The position numbers were made by a program, and so were the translations under genes. This document shows positions 28,053 to 38,700 of a DNA stretch of 64,000 bases, piece after piece. The notes below the pieces were generated by a model. It was not told the origin of the DNA. It was given only the letters and a program-made list of their open reading frames with translations, and made no database searches. The stretch comes from AC-32 sp963813435 (GTDB lineage Bacteria > Actinomycetota > Thermoleophilia > Gaiellales > Gaiellaceae), in NCBI GenBank assembly GCA_963813435.1, contig CAWEYY010000003.1, forward strand, positions 248,001-312,000, read 5' to 3'. How positions within the stretch are numbered: the first letter of the stretch is position 1; each line of letters opens with the position of its first letter.

Positions 28053-29168
28053 TCAGGAGCGGCCGAACCACCGGGCGCGGCGGCTGGCGCCGAACTGCTT
28101 CTTCTCCGCGACGAGGTCGCTCGACGGCTCCTGGAACGTGCCGGTCGGGCTCGGGCCTGACAGGAAGTCGACGTCGACCCGGCCGATCTGGCCCGCTCCG
28201 AACTCGATGTAGCAGGAGCCGCGCCCGCCGTACGCGGCCGTCTGCCCGATCAGCGTCTCGCCGACGACGCGTGCGGCGCCCTCCGAGAAGACACCCGCCT
28301 TGGGCACGCCGACGGTCGCCACGTCGCCGACTGCGTACACGCCCGGGTACCTCGTCTCGAGCGTGCGCGAGTCGACGGGGATGTAGCCGTCCTCCGCCAT
28401 CCCACTCGCAAGAACGACGTCGGGTGCGCGGTGCTTCGGGACGCCGAGGAAGAGGTCGTACGGCAGCTCCGTGCCGCCCTCGAGGACGATGACGCTTCGT
28501 CCCGGGTCGAGCGAGCCGACCCGGCTGTCGGGAACCCACTCGATGCCGCGCTCCGCGAACGCCTGGAGCAGCGCGGCGGAGGTGTCCGGGGACGGCGGAA
28601 CCGGGTTGCCGAACGGCATCACCAGCGAGATCTCGCAGCCGTCGCGGACGCCGCGCTCGGTCAGGTAGTCGTGCAGCAGCAGCGCCGCTTCGCTCGGCGC
28701 GGGCGGGCACTTGAACGGCGCGCCGCAGACGCCGACGACCGCGCGGCCGCTCGTGAACGTAGGCAGCACCTCCCCCAGCCGCTCGGCGCCGGCCACGGAG
28801 TAGAACTCGTTCGCCTGCGCGAGGCCGGGCGTCGCGTCGAAGTCGTAGTCCGCGCCGAGGGCGACGACGAGCGTCTCGGCCTCGTGCTCGCCCGCGTCGG
28901 TCGTCACGCGACGCGCCTCGGGATCGATCGCCGTGATCGTCTCGTGCAGCAAGCGGACGCCCGGCTTCACGACCTCCGCGTACGGGAGGCGCACCTCCTC
29001 GGGCGTCACTCGCCCGAACATCACGTCGAGCTTCGAGTATCCGAAGACGAACGCGTCCGCCTGGTCGATCAGCGTGACCCCCGCGTCCTCTCCGAGCGCG
29101 TCCGAAAGAACGGTTGCGAGCTCGAGACCGCCGAAGCCCGCTCCCAGGACGAGGACGCGCGACCGCAT
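28053..29168 (-). CDS. FAD-dependent oxidoreductase, sulfide:quinone reductase-like
   Basis: From ATG 29168 the protein starts RVLVLGAGFGGLELA, an FAD dinucleotide-binding GxGxxG. ETLVVALGADYDF and GVYAVGDVAT are the other FAD blocks, and VVGVCGAPFKCPPAPSE holds Cys148 and Cys154 in the position of the SQR redox cysteines. Its 371 residues suit a type-II NADH dehydrogenase/SQR-family flavoprotein. Sulfide oxidation is possible but unproven; no sulfur genes are adjacent. An upstream in-frame start at 29228 would add 20 residues. Confidence 0.75.
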   Translation of the reverse strand: MRSRVLVLGAGFGGLELATVLSDALGEDAGVTLIDQADAFVFGYSKLDVMFGRVTPEEVRLPYAEVVKPGVRLLHETITAIDPEARRVTTDAGEHEAETLVVALGADYDFDATPGLAQANEFYSVAGAERLGEVLPTFTSGRAVVGVCGAPFKCPPAPSEAALLLHDYLTERGVRDGCEISLVMPFGNPVPPSPDTSAALLQAFAERGIEWVPDSRVGSLDPGRSVIVLEGGTELPYDLFLGVPKHRAPDVVLASGMAEDGYIPVDSRTLETRYPGVYAVGDVATVGVPKAGVFSEGAARVVGETLIGQTAAYGGRGSCYIEFGAGQIGRVDVDFLSGPSPTGTFQEPSSDLVAEKKQFGASRRARWFGRS

Positions 29169-29238
29169 CAGGGAGAGCCTACCCAGCGCACGTGGGCGCC
29201 ACTTGTCCGGTCGCGGTCCGGGTGTCATGCTCGCGCCG

Positions 29239-30426
29239 ATGTCCGCGGGTCGTGACGAGGCAGTCGAGCGCGACCGCGCCGACCCGCTCGCACCCTTGCG
29301 CGACCGATTCGTCGTCGCCGACCCCGAGCTCGTCTACCTCGACGGCAACTCGCTGGGGCGCCTGCCGCGCGTGACGCAAGAACGGCTGCAGGAGGTCGTC
29401 GCGCGCGAGTGGGGCGACCGGCTGATCCGCGCCTGGTACGAGCAGTGGCTCGAGCTGCCCGCCTCGGTCGGCGACCTCGTGGGTTCGCTCGTCGGCGCCG
29501 CTCCCGGACAGGTGCTCGTCGCCGACTCGACGACCGTCTGCCTGTACAAGCTCGCCTCCGCGGCACTCGACCGGGCCGAGGGTCGAACGGAGATCGTGCT
29601 CGCGCGGGACGAGTTTCCGACCGACCGCTACGTGCTCGAAGGGCTCGCCGAGGCTCGCGGGCTCGAGCTGCGCTGGCTCGACGCGCCGGAGGAGGTCGCG
29701 TCCGCTCTCGGTCCGCGCACCGCGCTCGTCGTCCTCTCGCACGTCAACTACCGTTCGGCCGCGGTTGCTCCGCTCGACGAGATCACGGCGCTCGTCCACG
29801 AGGCCGGCGCGCTCGTCCTCTGGGATCTCTGCCACAGCGCTGGCGCGCTTCCGGTCGGCCTCGATGCGGCCGGCGCCGACCTGGCCGTCGGCTGCACCTA
29901 CAAGTACCTGAACGCCGGCCCGGGAGCCCCTGCCTTCCTCTACGTTCGGCGTGAGCTTCAGGAAGAGCTGCGTCACCCGATCTGGGGCTGGTTCGGCCGC
30001 CGGGATCAATTCGAGATGGCGCAGGGCTACGAGCCGGCCGCCGGGATCTCCGCGTGGCTGTCGGGCACGCCGAACGTCCTCGGCCTGAGAGCCGTCGAGG
30101 CAGGCGCGGAGCTCGTGGCCGAGGCCGGGATCGAGGCGATCCAGGCAAAGGCGCGCGCGCTGACCGACTTCGTGGTCGACCTCCACAACGAGCGCCTGGC
30201 GCCGCTCGGCTTCACCCTCGGCAGCCCCCGCGAGGCCGGGCGCCGCGGGGCTCACGTCTCCGTCTGCCGTCCGGACGCCGAAGCGCTGTGCGCGGCGCTC
30301 GCCGAGCATGGCGTGATCACCGACTTCCGCATGCCCGACGCGATCAGGCTCGGCTGCTCCCCGCTGACGACGAGCTACGTCGAGGCCTGGGACGGCGTCG
30401 ACAGGCTCGCCGAGCTCGCGGGCTAG
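29239..30426 (+). CDS. kynU: Kynureninase
   Basis: Class V PLP aminotransferase-fold protein of 395 residues. LVYLDGNSLGRLP, TTVCLYKLASAAL, HVNYRSA and VLWDLCHSAGALPVGL match kynureninase, and CTYKYLNAGPGAPAFLYV holds the PLP-binding lysine in the kynureninase signature. WLSGTPNVLGLRAV closes the active site. It would cleave kynurenine to anthranilate and alanine in tryptophan breakdown. No other kynurenine-pathway gene is in the window. ATG 29227 four codons upstream is an alternative start. Confidence 0.85.
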   Translation: MSAGRDEAVERDRADPLAPLRDRFVVADPELVYLDGNSLGRLPRVTQERLQEVVAREWGDRLIRAWYEQWLELPASVGDLVGSLVGAAPGQVLVADSTTVCLYKLASAALDRAEGRTEIVLARDEFPTDRYVLEGLAEARGLELRWLDAPEEVASALGPRTALVVLSHVNYRSAAVAPLDEITALVHEAGALVLWDLCHSAGALPVGLDAAGADLAVGCTYKYLNAGPGAPAFLYVRRELQEELRHPIWGWFGRRDQFEMAQGYEPAAGISAWLSGTPNVLGLRAVEAGAELVAEAGIEAIQAKARALTDFVVDLHNERLAPLGFTLGSPREAGRRGAHVSVCRPDAEALCAALAEHGVITDFRMPDAIRLGCSPLTTSYVEAWDGVDRLAELAG

Positions 30427-31131
30427 CTGCCCGGAGGGTGCCTCCCGGCCAGTTCGTAGGTCAGCGTGACCTCGACGAGCGCGACGAGCGCGATCAGGGT
30501 GACCGCGAGCGCCGCGTGGAAGGAGACAACGACCAGGAACTCGTGCTCGAAGTCCATGTGCTCAACCGCCTCCACCAGCACGTGCTCGAGCGCCAGCGGG
30601 ATCGAGACGAGCATGAGCGTCATCCAGAAGTGCTTCCTCACAAGCGCCGCGGAACGGCGGAACGCAGCGCGCACCCCGATCTCCTCCGACACGATCAGCG
30701 GCCCGACGAGGCAGAAGAACGTGAACGCGAGCACGCCCGGCACGACGAGGAGCAGCAAGCCAACAGTCGTGAGTACAACCAGCAGGAGGTCCGCTCCGAT
30801 CAGCCTCTTGTAGGGAAGGGTCTCGAGGACCTCCCTGATCGAGTACTCCGGCCGCCCGTGCTGGTCAGCGGCGACCACGCGGTCGATCAGGCCGGCGTAG
30901 AAGACGCCTCCGAGCGCGGAGAGGAGGCCTGTCAGAAGCCCGAAGAACAGGATCCACTCGGGAATCTCGCCGAAGTCGTTCGAACGCGCGGTCGGCGGCG
31001 TAGACGGCGGCCGTGTCGAGGACGGCGAGCGGGACGAGGAGCGCCAGCGCGCAGCCCGCGACGCGCCGGAACCGGCGCCGGTAGGTCGCGAACGACTCGC
31101 GGAGGATCGTGCGAGCGCTGACCTGCGGCAC
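30423..31131 (-). CDS. Polytopic membrane protein, frameshifted
   Basis: Starting MPQVSARTILRESFATYRRR, the protein has a charged head and helix GCALALLVPLAVLDTAAVYA. The frame breaks near 30980 and resumes as FGEIPEWILFFGLLTGLLSA with four more helices, including LVVLTTVGLLLLVVPGVLAF and the amphipathic SIREVLETLP. The layout resembles the YciC/GPDP-membrane-domain type of proteins. The gene converges with kynU, sharing 4 bases at the stop codons. Function unknown. Confidence 0.65.
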
Positions 31132-31142
31132 AGGCGGCGTGT

Positions 31143-31562
31143 CTATGCGGCCCAGGGCCCGACGCCGCCGAGCCGCTCGACCGCGATTCGCATCACCTGG
31201 CCGGGCGGCGGGTCGTCCATCGGCGGGAACGTGACGTCGGGACCGAGATACACGTGCGCGAGGCGCTGTAACAGCTCCGGCGCGCCGCCCTCGACGATCC
31301 GCGCCCGTCCGTGTACGACCAGGTACTGCTTGAGCCCGGGCGGCTGGATCTCGGTGCCCTCGATCGAGAGCACGACGCGCGGATCACGGGCGACGTTCTG
31401 AAGCTTCCGCTGCGTCGTCGCGAGATGCCCCGAGACGATCTCGTCGCCGTCCAGCCCGACCCAGACGCAGGTCACCTGCGGCGAGCCGTCCGGGTTGAGC
31501 GTGACGAGGTGGGCGAGTGAGCCGGACTCGATCAACGCGCGAGCGCTCTCCGGCAGCACCAT
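31143..31562 (-). CDS. PPOX-class (F420/FMN-dependent) family protein
   Basis: The 139-residue split-barrel protein reads ALIESGSLAHLVTLNPDGSP, VWVGLDGDEIVSGHLATTQR, KLQNVARDPRVVLSIEG and QYLVVHGRARIVEGGAPELL, matching actinobacterial PPOX-class F420-dependent enzymes. Cofactor choice (F420 versus FMN) cannot be settled here. It sits between a membrane protein gene (11 bp) and the divergent cyclase-ATPase gene. Confidence 0.8.
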   Translation of the reverse strand: MVLPESARALIESGSLAHLVTLNPDGSPQVTCVWVGLDGDEIVSGHLATTQRKLQNVARDPRVVLSIEGTEIQPPGLKQYLVVHGRARIVEGGAPELLQRLAHVYLGPDVTFPPMDDPPPGQVMRIAVERLGGVGPWAA

Positions 31563-31628
31563 GCGCGCAAGCGTACACGGCCCCCTTCGCCGCGTCTCCA
31601 CCGAGTTCGCGAGCGCGATACTTCCGGC

Positions 31629-34448
31629 ATGGCCGAACCTCCGAGCGGCACGGTCACCCTGCTGTTCAGCGACATCGAGGCCTCGACCCGGCTGCTCGAG
31701 CGTGTCGGCGCTGCCGCGTACGCCGGCCTCCTGGCGGAGCACCGGCGCCTGCTCGGCGAGGCCTTCGAACGGAACGACGGCTACCACGTGGGAAGCGAGG
31801 GCGACGCCATCTTCGTCGTGTTCGCCACTGCAAGCGACGCGGCTGCTTCGGCCGCCGAGGGCCAGCGCGCGCTCGCCGAGCATCCCTGGCCGGCGGACAC
31901 AGAGATCAGGGTGCGGATGGGCCTGCACTCCGGGGAACCGCGCGTGGTCGGGCGCAACTACGTTGGGCTCGACGTCCATAACGCGGCGCGGGTGATGGCG
32001 GCCGCGCACGGCGGGCAGGTGCTGCTCACGGAGACCACCCGTGCGCTGCTTGACGAGCGCTTCGAGGTGCACGACCTGGGCGACCACCGGCTCAAGGACC
32101 TCTCCGGCTCGCAGCGCCTCTACCAGCTGGTCGTCGAGGGCCTCCCGTCCGACTTCCCGCCGCTCGCGACGCTGGGCAACCGGCCGACCAACCTCCCTGC
32201 CCAGCCGAATGCATTCATCGGCCGCGCGAGGGAGCTCGAGGAGGTCGGCGAGCTGCTCGCGCGCGACGACGCACGTCTGCTGACGCTGACCGGGACCGGC
32301 GGCGCCGGAAAGACCCGGCTCGCGCTCCAGGTCGCAGCATCGATGGTGGAGGCGTTTGACAGCGGCGTCTTCTTCGTCTCGCTCTCGCCGGTCCGCGATT
32401 GGGAGCTCGTCGCGCCCACGATCGCCCAGACGCTCGGCCTCCGCGAACAGCCCGGTGAGCCTGTGATCGAGGCGCTTACCGACTACCTGCGGGACAGGCA
32501 GATGCTCCTGGTGCTTGACAACCTCGAGCAGGTGATCGCCGCCGCGCCGGTGCTCGCCGGCCTGCTCTCCTCGGCGCCGGGGCTCAAGGTCGTCGCGACG
32601 AGCCGGACCCCGCTGCGGATCTCCGGCGAGCGCACCTACGCCGTTCGCCCGCTGGCGCTCGAGGAGTCGGTGCGCCTCTTCGCCGAGCGCGCGCACGCCG
32701 CCGTGCCCGAGTTCGCTCTCACCGAGGAGAACAGGGAGGCCGTGTCCGAGATCTGTGCCCGGCTGGAGGGCCTGCCGCTCGCGATCGAACTGGCGGCGCC
32801 GCGCGTCCGCACGCTCACGCCGGTTGCCCTCCTCCGACGCCTCGATCAGCGCCTCGCGCTGCTGACCGGCGGCGCGCAGGATCTCGACGAGCGCCAGCGG
32901 ACGCTGCGCGGCACGATCGAGTGGAGCTACGACCTGCTCGTCGCGAACGAGAAGACGCTCTTCGAGCGGCTCGGCGTGTTCGTTCGCGGCAGCCGGCTGG
33001 AGGCGGCTGAGGCGGTCTGCAACCCGGACGGCAGGTTCCACGGCACGCTGCTCGACGGCCTCGACTCGCTCGTCGAGAAGAGCCTCCTGCGCCAGCGCGC
33101 GGACTCGGACGGCGAGCCCCGCTTCTGGATGCTCGAGACCATCCGTGAGTTCGCGCTCGAGAAGCTCGAAGCGGCGGGCGAGGCCGACGTCGTCCGCCGG
33201 CGCCACTCCGACTGGTTCGCAGAGTTCGCCGAAGCCCTGGACGCCGAATCGCGGACAGGGGACCAGGCCGCGTCGATCGCCCGACTCGGCGACGACCACC
33301 CGAACCTGCGTGCGGCGATCCACCGGGCTCGCGACGGACGCGACGGGGAGCTGCTGCTGCGGCTCGCGACGGCGCTCTGGCCCTTCTGGGCGACGCGCGG
33401 CTACGTGGCCGAGGGACGACGCGCGCTCGAGGACGCACTGGAGCTCGCAGGCCGCCGGCCCGCTCGGGCGCTGCTGGGCCTGTGCTCGCTCCGCTTCCTC
33501 AGCGGGAGCAGCGACGGGCTCCTCGACGACGTGAACGAGGTTCTGCGCGCCGCCGAGGAGCTCGAGGACACCCTCACTCTCGCCCAGGCCTGGAACCTTC
33601 TCGGGCGGATCGAGGGGACGCTGCTGGGCTCCATGGCGCGCGCGGAGGAAGCCTGGAGGCAGGCGCTCGAGTACGCCGGGCGCGAGAGCCTGCGCGCAGA
33701 GCGGGCAGAGAGCATCGGCTGGCTGATGATGAGCGCGAACTTCGGCCCGCTTCCGGTCGAGGAAGGAATCGCCCGCTGCAAGCGGTTCCACGACGAAGCG
33801 GTGGACGACCCGGTCATCCAGGCAAACGCGTGCGTCGAGCGTGCCGCCCTCGAGGCGATGCGCGGCGACTTTCGCGTGGCCCGCGAGCTCCTCGCCGAGG
33901 GCAGGCAGCTGCTCGCGGACCTCGGCTTCACCTTGCTGGTCGCGATGACCGCGCAGGAGGCGCACTACGTCGAGATGCTCGCCGGCGACGCGGCCGCGGC
34001 CACGCGGATCCTGCGCGAGAGCTACGCCGAGCTCGAGCAGATGGGCGAGCGGGCGTATCTCTCCACGGCGGCGGCCTTGCTGGCGCACACGCTCTACGCA
34101 GAGGGCGAGCTCGGCGAGGCGGAGCGCTTCAGCCGCGTCAGCGAGGAAGCCGCCGCCGCCGAAGACGTCTTCTCGCAGGTCCTGTGGCGGAGCGCCCGCG
34201 CGAAGATCCACGCGCGCCGGGATGAGCTGGCCGAAGCCGAGGCGCTCGCACGCGAGGCGGTCGCGCTCGCGGACGGGACGGACATGCTCAACACACAGGG
34301 CGACACGCTCGCGAACCTTGGCGAGGTCCTCTGGCTCGCGAACCGGCCCGACGAGGCGGTTTCGGCGCTCGAGCAGGCGGCGAGCTGCTTCGAGCAGAAG
34401 GGCAACAGCGTCTCGCTCGAGCAGGTGCAGGCCCGGGCGAGGGACTGA
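31629..34448 (+). CDS. Class III cyclase-NTPase-TPR regulator
   Basis: The 939-residue protein starts with a class III adenylate/guanylate cyclase domain (1-170): VTLLFSDIEAST gives metal ligand Asp15, and SEGDAIFVVF has Asp59. A STAND/NB-ARC-type ATPase follows (190-480) with Walker A GTGGAGKT at 222-229 and LLVLDNLEQV as Walker B; then the winged-helix-like region and a C-terminal array of TPR-like helices (from about 570). Related proteins usually end in a LuxR HTH; none is visible here, so output may be cyclic nucleotide rather than DNA binding. Confidence 0.85.
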   Translation: MAEPPSGTVTLLFSDIEASTRLLERVGAAAYAGLLAEHRRLLGEAFERNDGYHVGSEGDAIFVVFATASDAAASAAEGQRALAEHPWPADTEIRVRMGLHSGEPRVVGRNYVGLDVHNAARVMAAAHGGQVLLTETTRALLDERFEVHDLGDHRLKDLSGSQRLYQLVVEGLPSDFPPLATLGNRPTNLPAQPNAFIGRARELEEVGELLARDDARLLTLTGTGGAGKTRLALQVAASMVEAFDSGVFFVSLSPVRDWELVAPTIAQTLGLREQPGEPVIEALTDYLRDRQMLLVLDNLEQVIAAAPVLAGLLSSAPGLKVVATSRTPLRISGERTYAVRPLALEESVRLFAERAHAAVPEFALTEENREAVSEICARLEGLPLAIELAAPRVRTLTPVALLRRLDQRLALLTGGAQDLDERQRTLRGTIEWSYDLLVANEKTLFERLGVFVRGSRLEAAEAVCNPDGRFHGTLLDGLDSLVEKSLLRQRADSDGEPRFWMLETIREFALEKLEAAGEADVVRRRHSDWFAEFAEALDAESRTGDQAASIARLGDDHPNLRAAIHRARDGRDGELLLRLATALWPFWATRGYVAEGRRALEDALELAGRRPARALLGLCSLRFLSGSSDGLLDDVNEVLRAAEELEDTLTLAQAWNLLGRIEGTLLGSMARAEEAWRQALEYAGRESLRAERAESIGWLMMSANFGPLPVEEGIARCKRFHDEAVDDPVIQANACVERAALEAMRGDFRVARELLAEGRQLLADLGFTLLVAMTAQEAHYVEMLAGDAAAATRILRESYAELEQMGERAYLSTAAALLAHTLYAEGELGEAERFSRVSEEAAAAEDVFSQVLWRSARAKIHARRDELAEAEALAREAVALADGTDMLNTQGDTLANLGEVLWLANRPDEAVSALEQAASCFEQKGNSVSLEQVQARARD

Positions 34449-34454
34449 CTCGGC

Positions 34455-35762
34455 TCAGCGCGCGGTGGACTCGGCGAACCGGCGCGCAGCGCCTCCTGAG
34501 CGGCTGCCGGTCTCCTCGATGTCCCGCATCCCGGGCAGGAACAGCGCGGCCAGCGTGATCGCCGCCCCGACGAGGCCGGCCCCGACGAGCGTCGCGCGCA
34601 CCCCGATCACTGCCGCAACGGGTGCGGTGAGGGCAAAGGAGATCGGCAGCAGACCGATCGAGATCAGCCAGTCGAGGCTGGACACGCGGCCGAGCATCCT
34701 GCTCGGGACGTGGCGCTGCTTGATCGTCGCCCACACGATCGTTCCCGCGGTCTCGAGGGCATTGAAGACCAGGCACGCGAGCATCAGCTGCCAAGCCGAC
34801 GTCGCGAAGCCGTACACCGCGATCGCCAGCGTTGCGAGCGTCCACGTCGCATACATGACGGTCACGTCGCGGCGCGGGTGCCCGCGCTGGCCCATGAGGA
34901 CGGCGGCGCCGATCGCGCCGGCTCCCCCAGCCGCGAAGACGAGCCCGAGGTCTCGGGCCGAGGCGTGCAGCTCGTTCTTGACCATGTACGGGAGCAGGAC
35001 CTCGCTCGGGCCGAGGAAGACGAGGTAAGCAGCGGCCGCGGCGACGAGCGTGCCCCAGAGCCAGACGCGGCGGCGGATGAAGGAGAACCCCTCGCGCATC
35101 GCCGCGCCGTGCGACACGTGCTTGCCACTCGCCATTGCCCGCGGGCGCAGCATGAGCACCGCCACCGCCGAGGCGCCGAACGAAGCCGCGTCCACGGCGA
35201 ACGCGAGCCCGGCGCCCGCCGCCACGAGCAGGCCGCCGAGCAGTGGCCCGAGCAGCCGAAGCGCGATCGGGCGGACGAGCTGGTCGAGCGAGTTCGCGGC
35301 GGGAAGGTCTTTCGCCGGCAGCAGGTCGGGAATGATCGCCTCGAATGCCGGGGTGAAGAACGCCGTGCCGCAGCCGTAGACCGCCACCAGCGCGACGAGC
35401 TGCCAGAGCTGCAGCGAGCCCGTGAACACGAGCACCGCGAGGCAGCCGACCGCCCCGGCGCGCACGAGATCGCTCCACAGCATCAGCAGCCGGCGGTCGT
35501 GCCGGTCGCTGAGGACGCCGCCGATCAGCAGGAAGACGACCGTCGGCACCGTCATGCCGATCCCGACGATCGAGAGCGCCGCGGGCGCGTTCCAGAGGGC
35601 GTAGGCCTCCCAGGCGATCGCGATCAGGAAGATTCCGTCGCCGACGAGCGAGACCGCCATGCCCATCCACAGCACGCGGAAGTCGCGGTGGCGAAGCGGC
35701 GCGAGGAGCCGTGCTCGCTCGAACCCGCCGGGTCGGTCGAGCGCCTCGTGACTATGCTGCAT
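34455..35762 (-). CDS. MFS transporter (MFS_3/enterobactin-exporter type)
   Basis: The 435-residue protein starts MQHSHEALDRPGGF and has twelve predicted helices: RHRDFRVLWMGMAVSLVGDG in helix 1, GGVLSDRHDRRLLML as motif A and the family-typical TAFFTPAFEAIIPDLLPAKD in loop 4-5. The subfamily includes EntS and macrolide exporters; the substrate is unknown. Its start overlaps the end of the upstream GGDEF-EAL gene by 11 bp. Confidence 0.85.
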   Translation of the reverse strand: MQHSHEALDRPGGFERARLLAPLRHRDFRVLWMGMAVSLVGDGIFLIAIAWEAYALWNAPAALSIVGIGMTVPTVVFLLIGGVLSDRHDRRLLMLWSDLVRAGAVGCLAVLVFTGSLQLWQLVALVAVYGCGTAFFTPAFEAIIPDLLPAKDLPAANSLDQLVRPIALRLLGPLLGGLLVAAGAGLAFAVDAASFGASAVAVLMLRPRAMASGKHVSHGAAMREGFSFIRRRVWLWGTLVAAAAAYLVFLGPSEVLLPYMVKNELHASARDLGLVFAAGGAGAIGAAVLMGQRGHPRRDVTVMYATWTLATLAIAVYGFATSAWQLMLACLVFNALETAGTIVWATIKQRHVPSRMLGRVSSLDWLISIGLLPISFALTAPVAAVIGVRATLVGAGLVGAAITLAALFLPGMRDIEETGSRSGGAARRFAESTAR

Positions 35763-38700
35763 TCGTCGCCGCGTCGAGGTCCGACCACTCGGGCCGGCCC
35801 GCGAGGAACGTGGCGAGATCAGAGCTGGGCATCGGGCGCGCGAAGAGGAATCCCTGGCCGATCTCGCAGCCGAGGTCGTGCAGTGAGCGCTCCTGCTCCT
35901 CGAGCTCGATCCCCTCGGCGACGACGTCGAGCTCGAGGCTCGCGCCGAGCGCGATGATGGCGGACTGGAGCGCGACGTTCTCGCCCGAGGCCACGAACGA
36001 GCGGTCCATCTTGAGGATGTCGACCGGGAAGCGGCTCAGGTAGCTGAGCGACGAGTAGCCGGTGCCGAAGTCGTCCATCGCGAGCCGGACGCCGAGCGCC
36101 TTGAGGTCGCTCAGCCGCTGGACCGCAAAGTCGGTGTCGGACATCATCACCGACTCGGTGATCTCGAGCACGAGCGACTCCGGCGGCAGGCCGCTCGTCT
36201 CGAGCGCGACGCGCACGTCGCTCACGATCGAGTCCGACTGCAGCTGGCGGACGGAGAGGTTGACGCTGATCGCGAGCGGTTGCTTGCGCGCGAAGCGCTT
36301 GTGCAGCTCGACGCCCTCGCGGCAGGCCTCGTTCAGCACCCAGCGGCCCATCGAGATGATCAGCCCGGTCTCCTCGGCGAGCGGGATGAACTGGTCGGGC
36401 GGGATCGTGCCGCGCGTCGGGTGCTGCCAGCGCAGGAGCGCCTCGACGCCGAGGATCTCGTGGCCCGCGAGGCGCACGACCGGCTGGTAGTAGAGCTCGA
36501 GCTGGTCGAGCTCGATAGCTTGCTGGAGCTCTGCGCGGAGCTCCAGCCGCTCGACGACCCGCTCGTGCATCGCCGGCTCGAAGACCCGGTAGCTGCCCTT
36601 GCTGTCGCGCTTCGCCATGTACATCGCGACGTCGGCGTTCCGCAGCAGCTCGGCAGCCTCCGGCACGTTTGACTCGCGATCGATGAGGCAGATCCCGATG
36701 CTCGCGCGCGGGAAGACCTGTTTGCCGTCGATCTCGTAAGGGAGCTCCAGCGCGTGCAGGATCCTGGCCGCGGCGTCCGCGGCCTGCGCGGAGTCGTTCA
36801 CGCTTTCGAGCAGGACGGCGAACTCGTCGCCGCCGAAGCGGGCGACGGTATCGGTCGGGCGGACCGCGATCCGCAGCCGGCGCGCGACCTCCTTCAGTAC
36901 TTCATCTCCGGCCGCGTGGCCGAGGCTGTCGTTGACGGTCTTGAAGTCGTCGAGGTCGATGAAGACCACGGCGATGTCCGGGAAGCCGCGCTGCGAGCGC
37001 ATCAGCGCGTGCTCGACGCGGTCTGCGAAGAGCGCGCGGTTGGCGAGGTTCGTGACCGGGTCGTGGAAGGCCTGGTGCTGGAGCTGGTCCTCGAACTCCT
37101 TCCGCTCGCTGACGTCGCGGCTGTTGAGGACGATGCCGTGGACGTGCTCGTCGTGCAGCAGGTCGGTGTGCTGGACCTCGAAGCGCAGGCTCGTGCCGTC
37201 CTTGTGCGCGAGCGAGCACTCGAGCGTGTGGGCATCCGTGCTCCCCAAGCCGTCGCCGGCGATCAGGCCGCGCAGCCGTGGCCGGTCGGCCTCGCTCAGG
37301 AGCCGGTCGAACTGCGTGCCCTCGACCTCGTCGGCGCGGTAGCCGAGCACCCGCTCGATCGACGGGCTCTGGTACGTGACGACGCCGTTGGCGTCGAGCA
37401 CGGTGATCAGGTCGCTCGAGTGGGCGACGAGCGAGCGGAACCGCGCCTCGCTCTGCCGCCGATGCAGGTCGGCCGCGAGGGACGCGCCTTCGACGGCCAG
37501 CGAGGCCTGCAGGCCGAGGGCCTGGAAGGAATTTGCGACCTCCTCCGAGACCTCGCGGAAGGAATTGGCGACGAGCAGGCCGCGGACCTCCGAGCGGATC
37601 GCGAGCGGCGCCAGGAGGACGGTGGTACCGCCCTCGAAACGGAGCTCGTTCCGGACCTCTCGCGGGAGCTCCATGTACGAAAACCGCGCGTCGCGAGCAT
37701 GTTCCCGCAGCCAATCGAACGTCGACTCGGTGAGCCCCCACTCGGCGTCCTCGGAGGACGCTGCGACGACCGGTGCGCCGTCCCGCAGCAGCGCCAGGTG
37801 AACGCAGGTCGACTCGCCGAGCAGCCGCCGAACTCCCGCGATTGCGGCGTTGTTGATCTGCTCGGACCCCGCGGCGCCCACGAGCTCGGCGCCGGCCGCG
37901 CGGAGCGTGCGCTCACGCGAGACGATCCGCTCCTCCTGCCGGACAAGGCCGGCCATCCTCGTCACGACGAGGAGGAAGAGGACTGCGGAGGCGACGATCA
38001 GCACCAGGTGGTCGGGGTTGCCGAGCGCCTGGGCGAAGCGAATGGACGGCGCGATCAGGCAGGCGGCGCCGAGCAGCGCGAGGCGCATCGAGGTCAGGCG
38101 AGCCCGCGAGTCGGTCGCGGCCTCCTCGAGCACCCGCATCGACGGGTGGAGGGCCGCGGCGCCCCAGAGGACGTAGTACATCATCCAGCCGAGGTCGTAG
38201 ATCAGCTGGCTGTGGTCGTACGTGCCCTTGAGCAGCGCCAGGTTGTACGCGGAGTCGGTCGCGAGCAGGCAGACGATGCTCCCCGCGAGGAGGTAGAAGG
38301 CCGGCGCGCGCTTGCCCGCGTCGACCGCGAGGCGAATCGCTGCGGCGAGCAGGAGGACGTCGCCGAGGGGATAGGCGATCGAGACCGCCTTCCCGAGCCA
38401 GGAGATGTCCGTGAGATGGATGTTCGGCGCGATCAGGAACACCCACGCAAGGAGGCCGATGCCGATCGTCAGGATCAGCGCGTCGATCAGCGCCGCCGGG
38501 TCGCGACGCGGGTTTCGCCGCTTGACGAGCACGAACAGGCCGGCCATCAGCACCGGGTACACGGCCAGGTAGAGCGCGTCGCCCGGCGAGGGGAACGGCG
38601 CGTTCGGGTTGCTGTAGGTGTAGACGTCGCCGCTGAAGAAGAGGAACTGCCCGGCCGCGAAGAGCCACCACGCCGCGCGTGCCCGCGGCTTGTGGGCCCG

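Noticed and set aside
31143..34211. 1022-codon minus-strand frame opposite the cyclase-ATPase gene
   Set aside because: Only the last 139 codons (31143-31562) are a real gene; the rest is antisense low-complexity translation of the cyclase gene.
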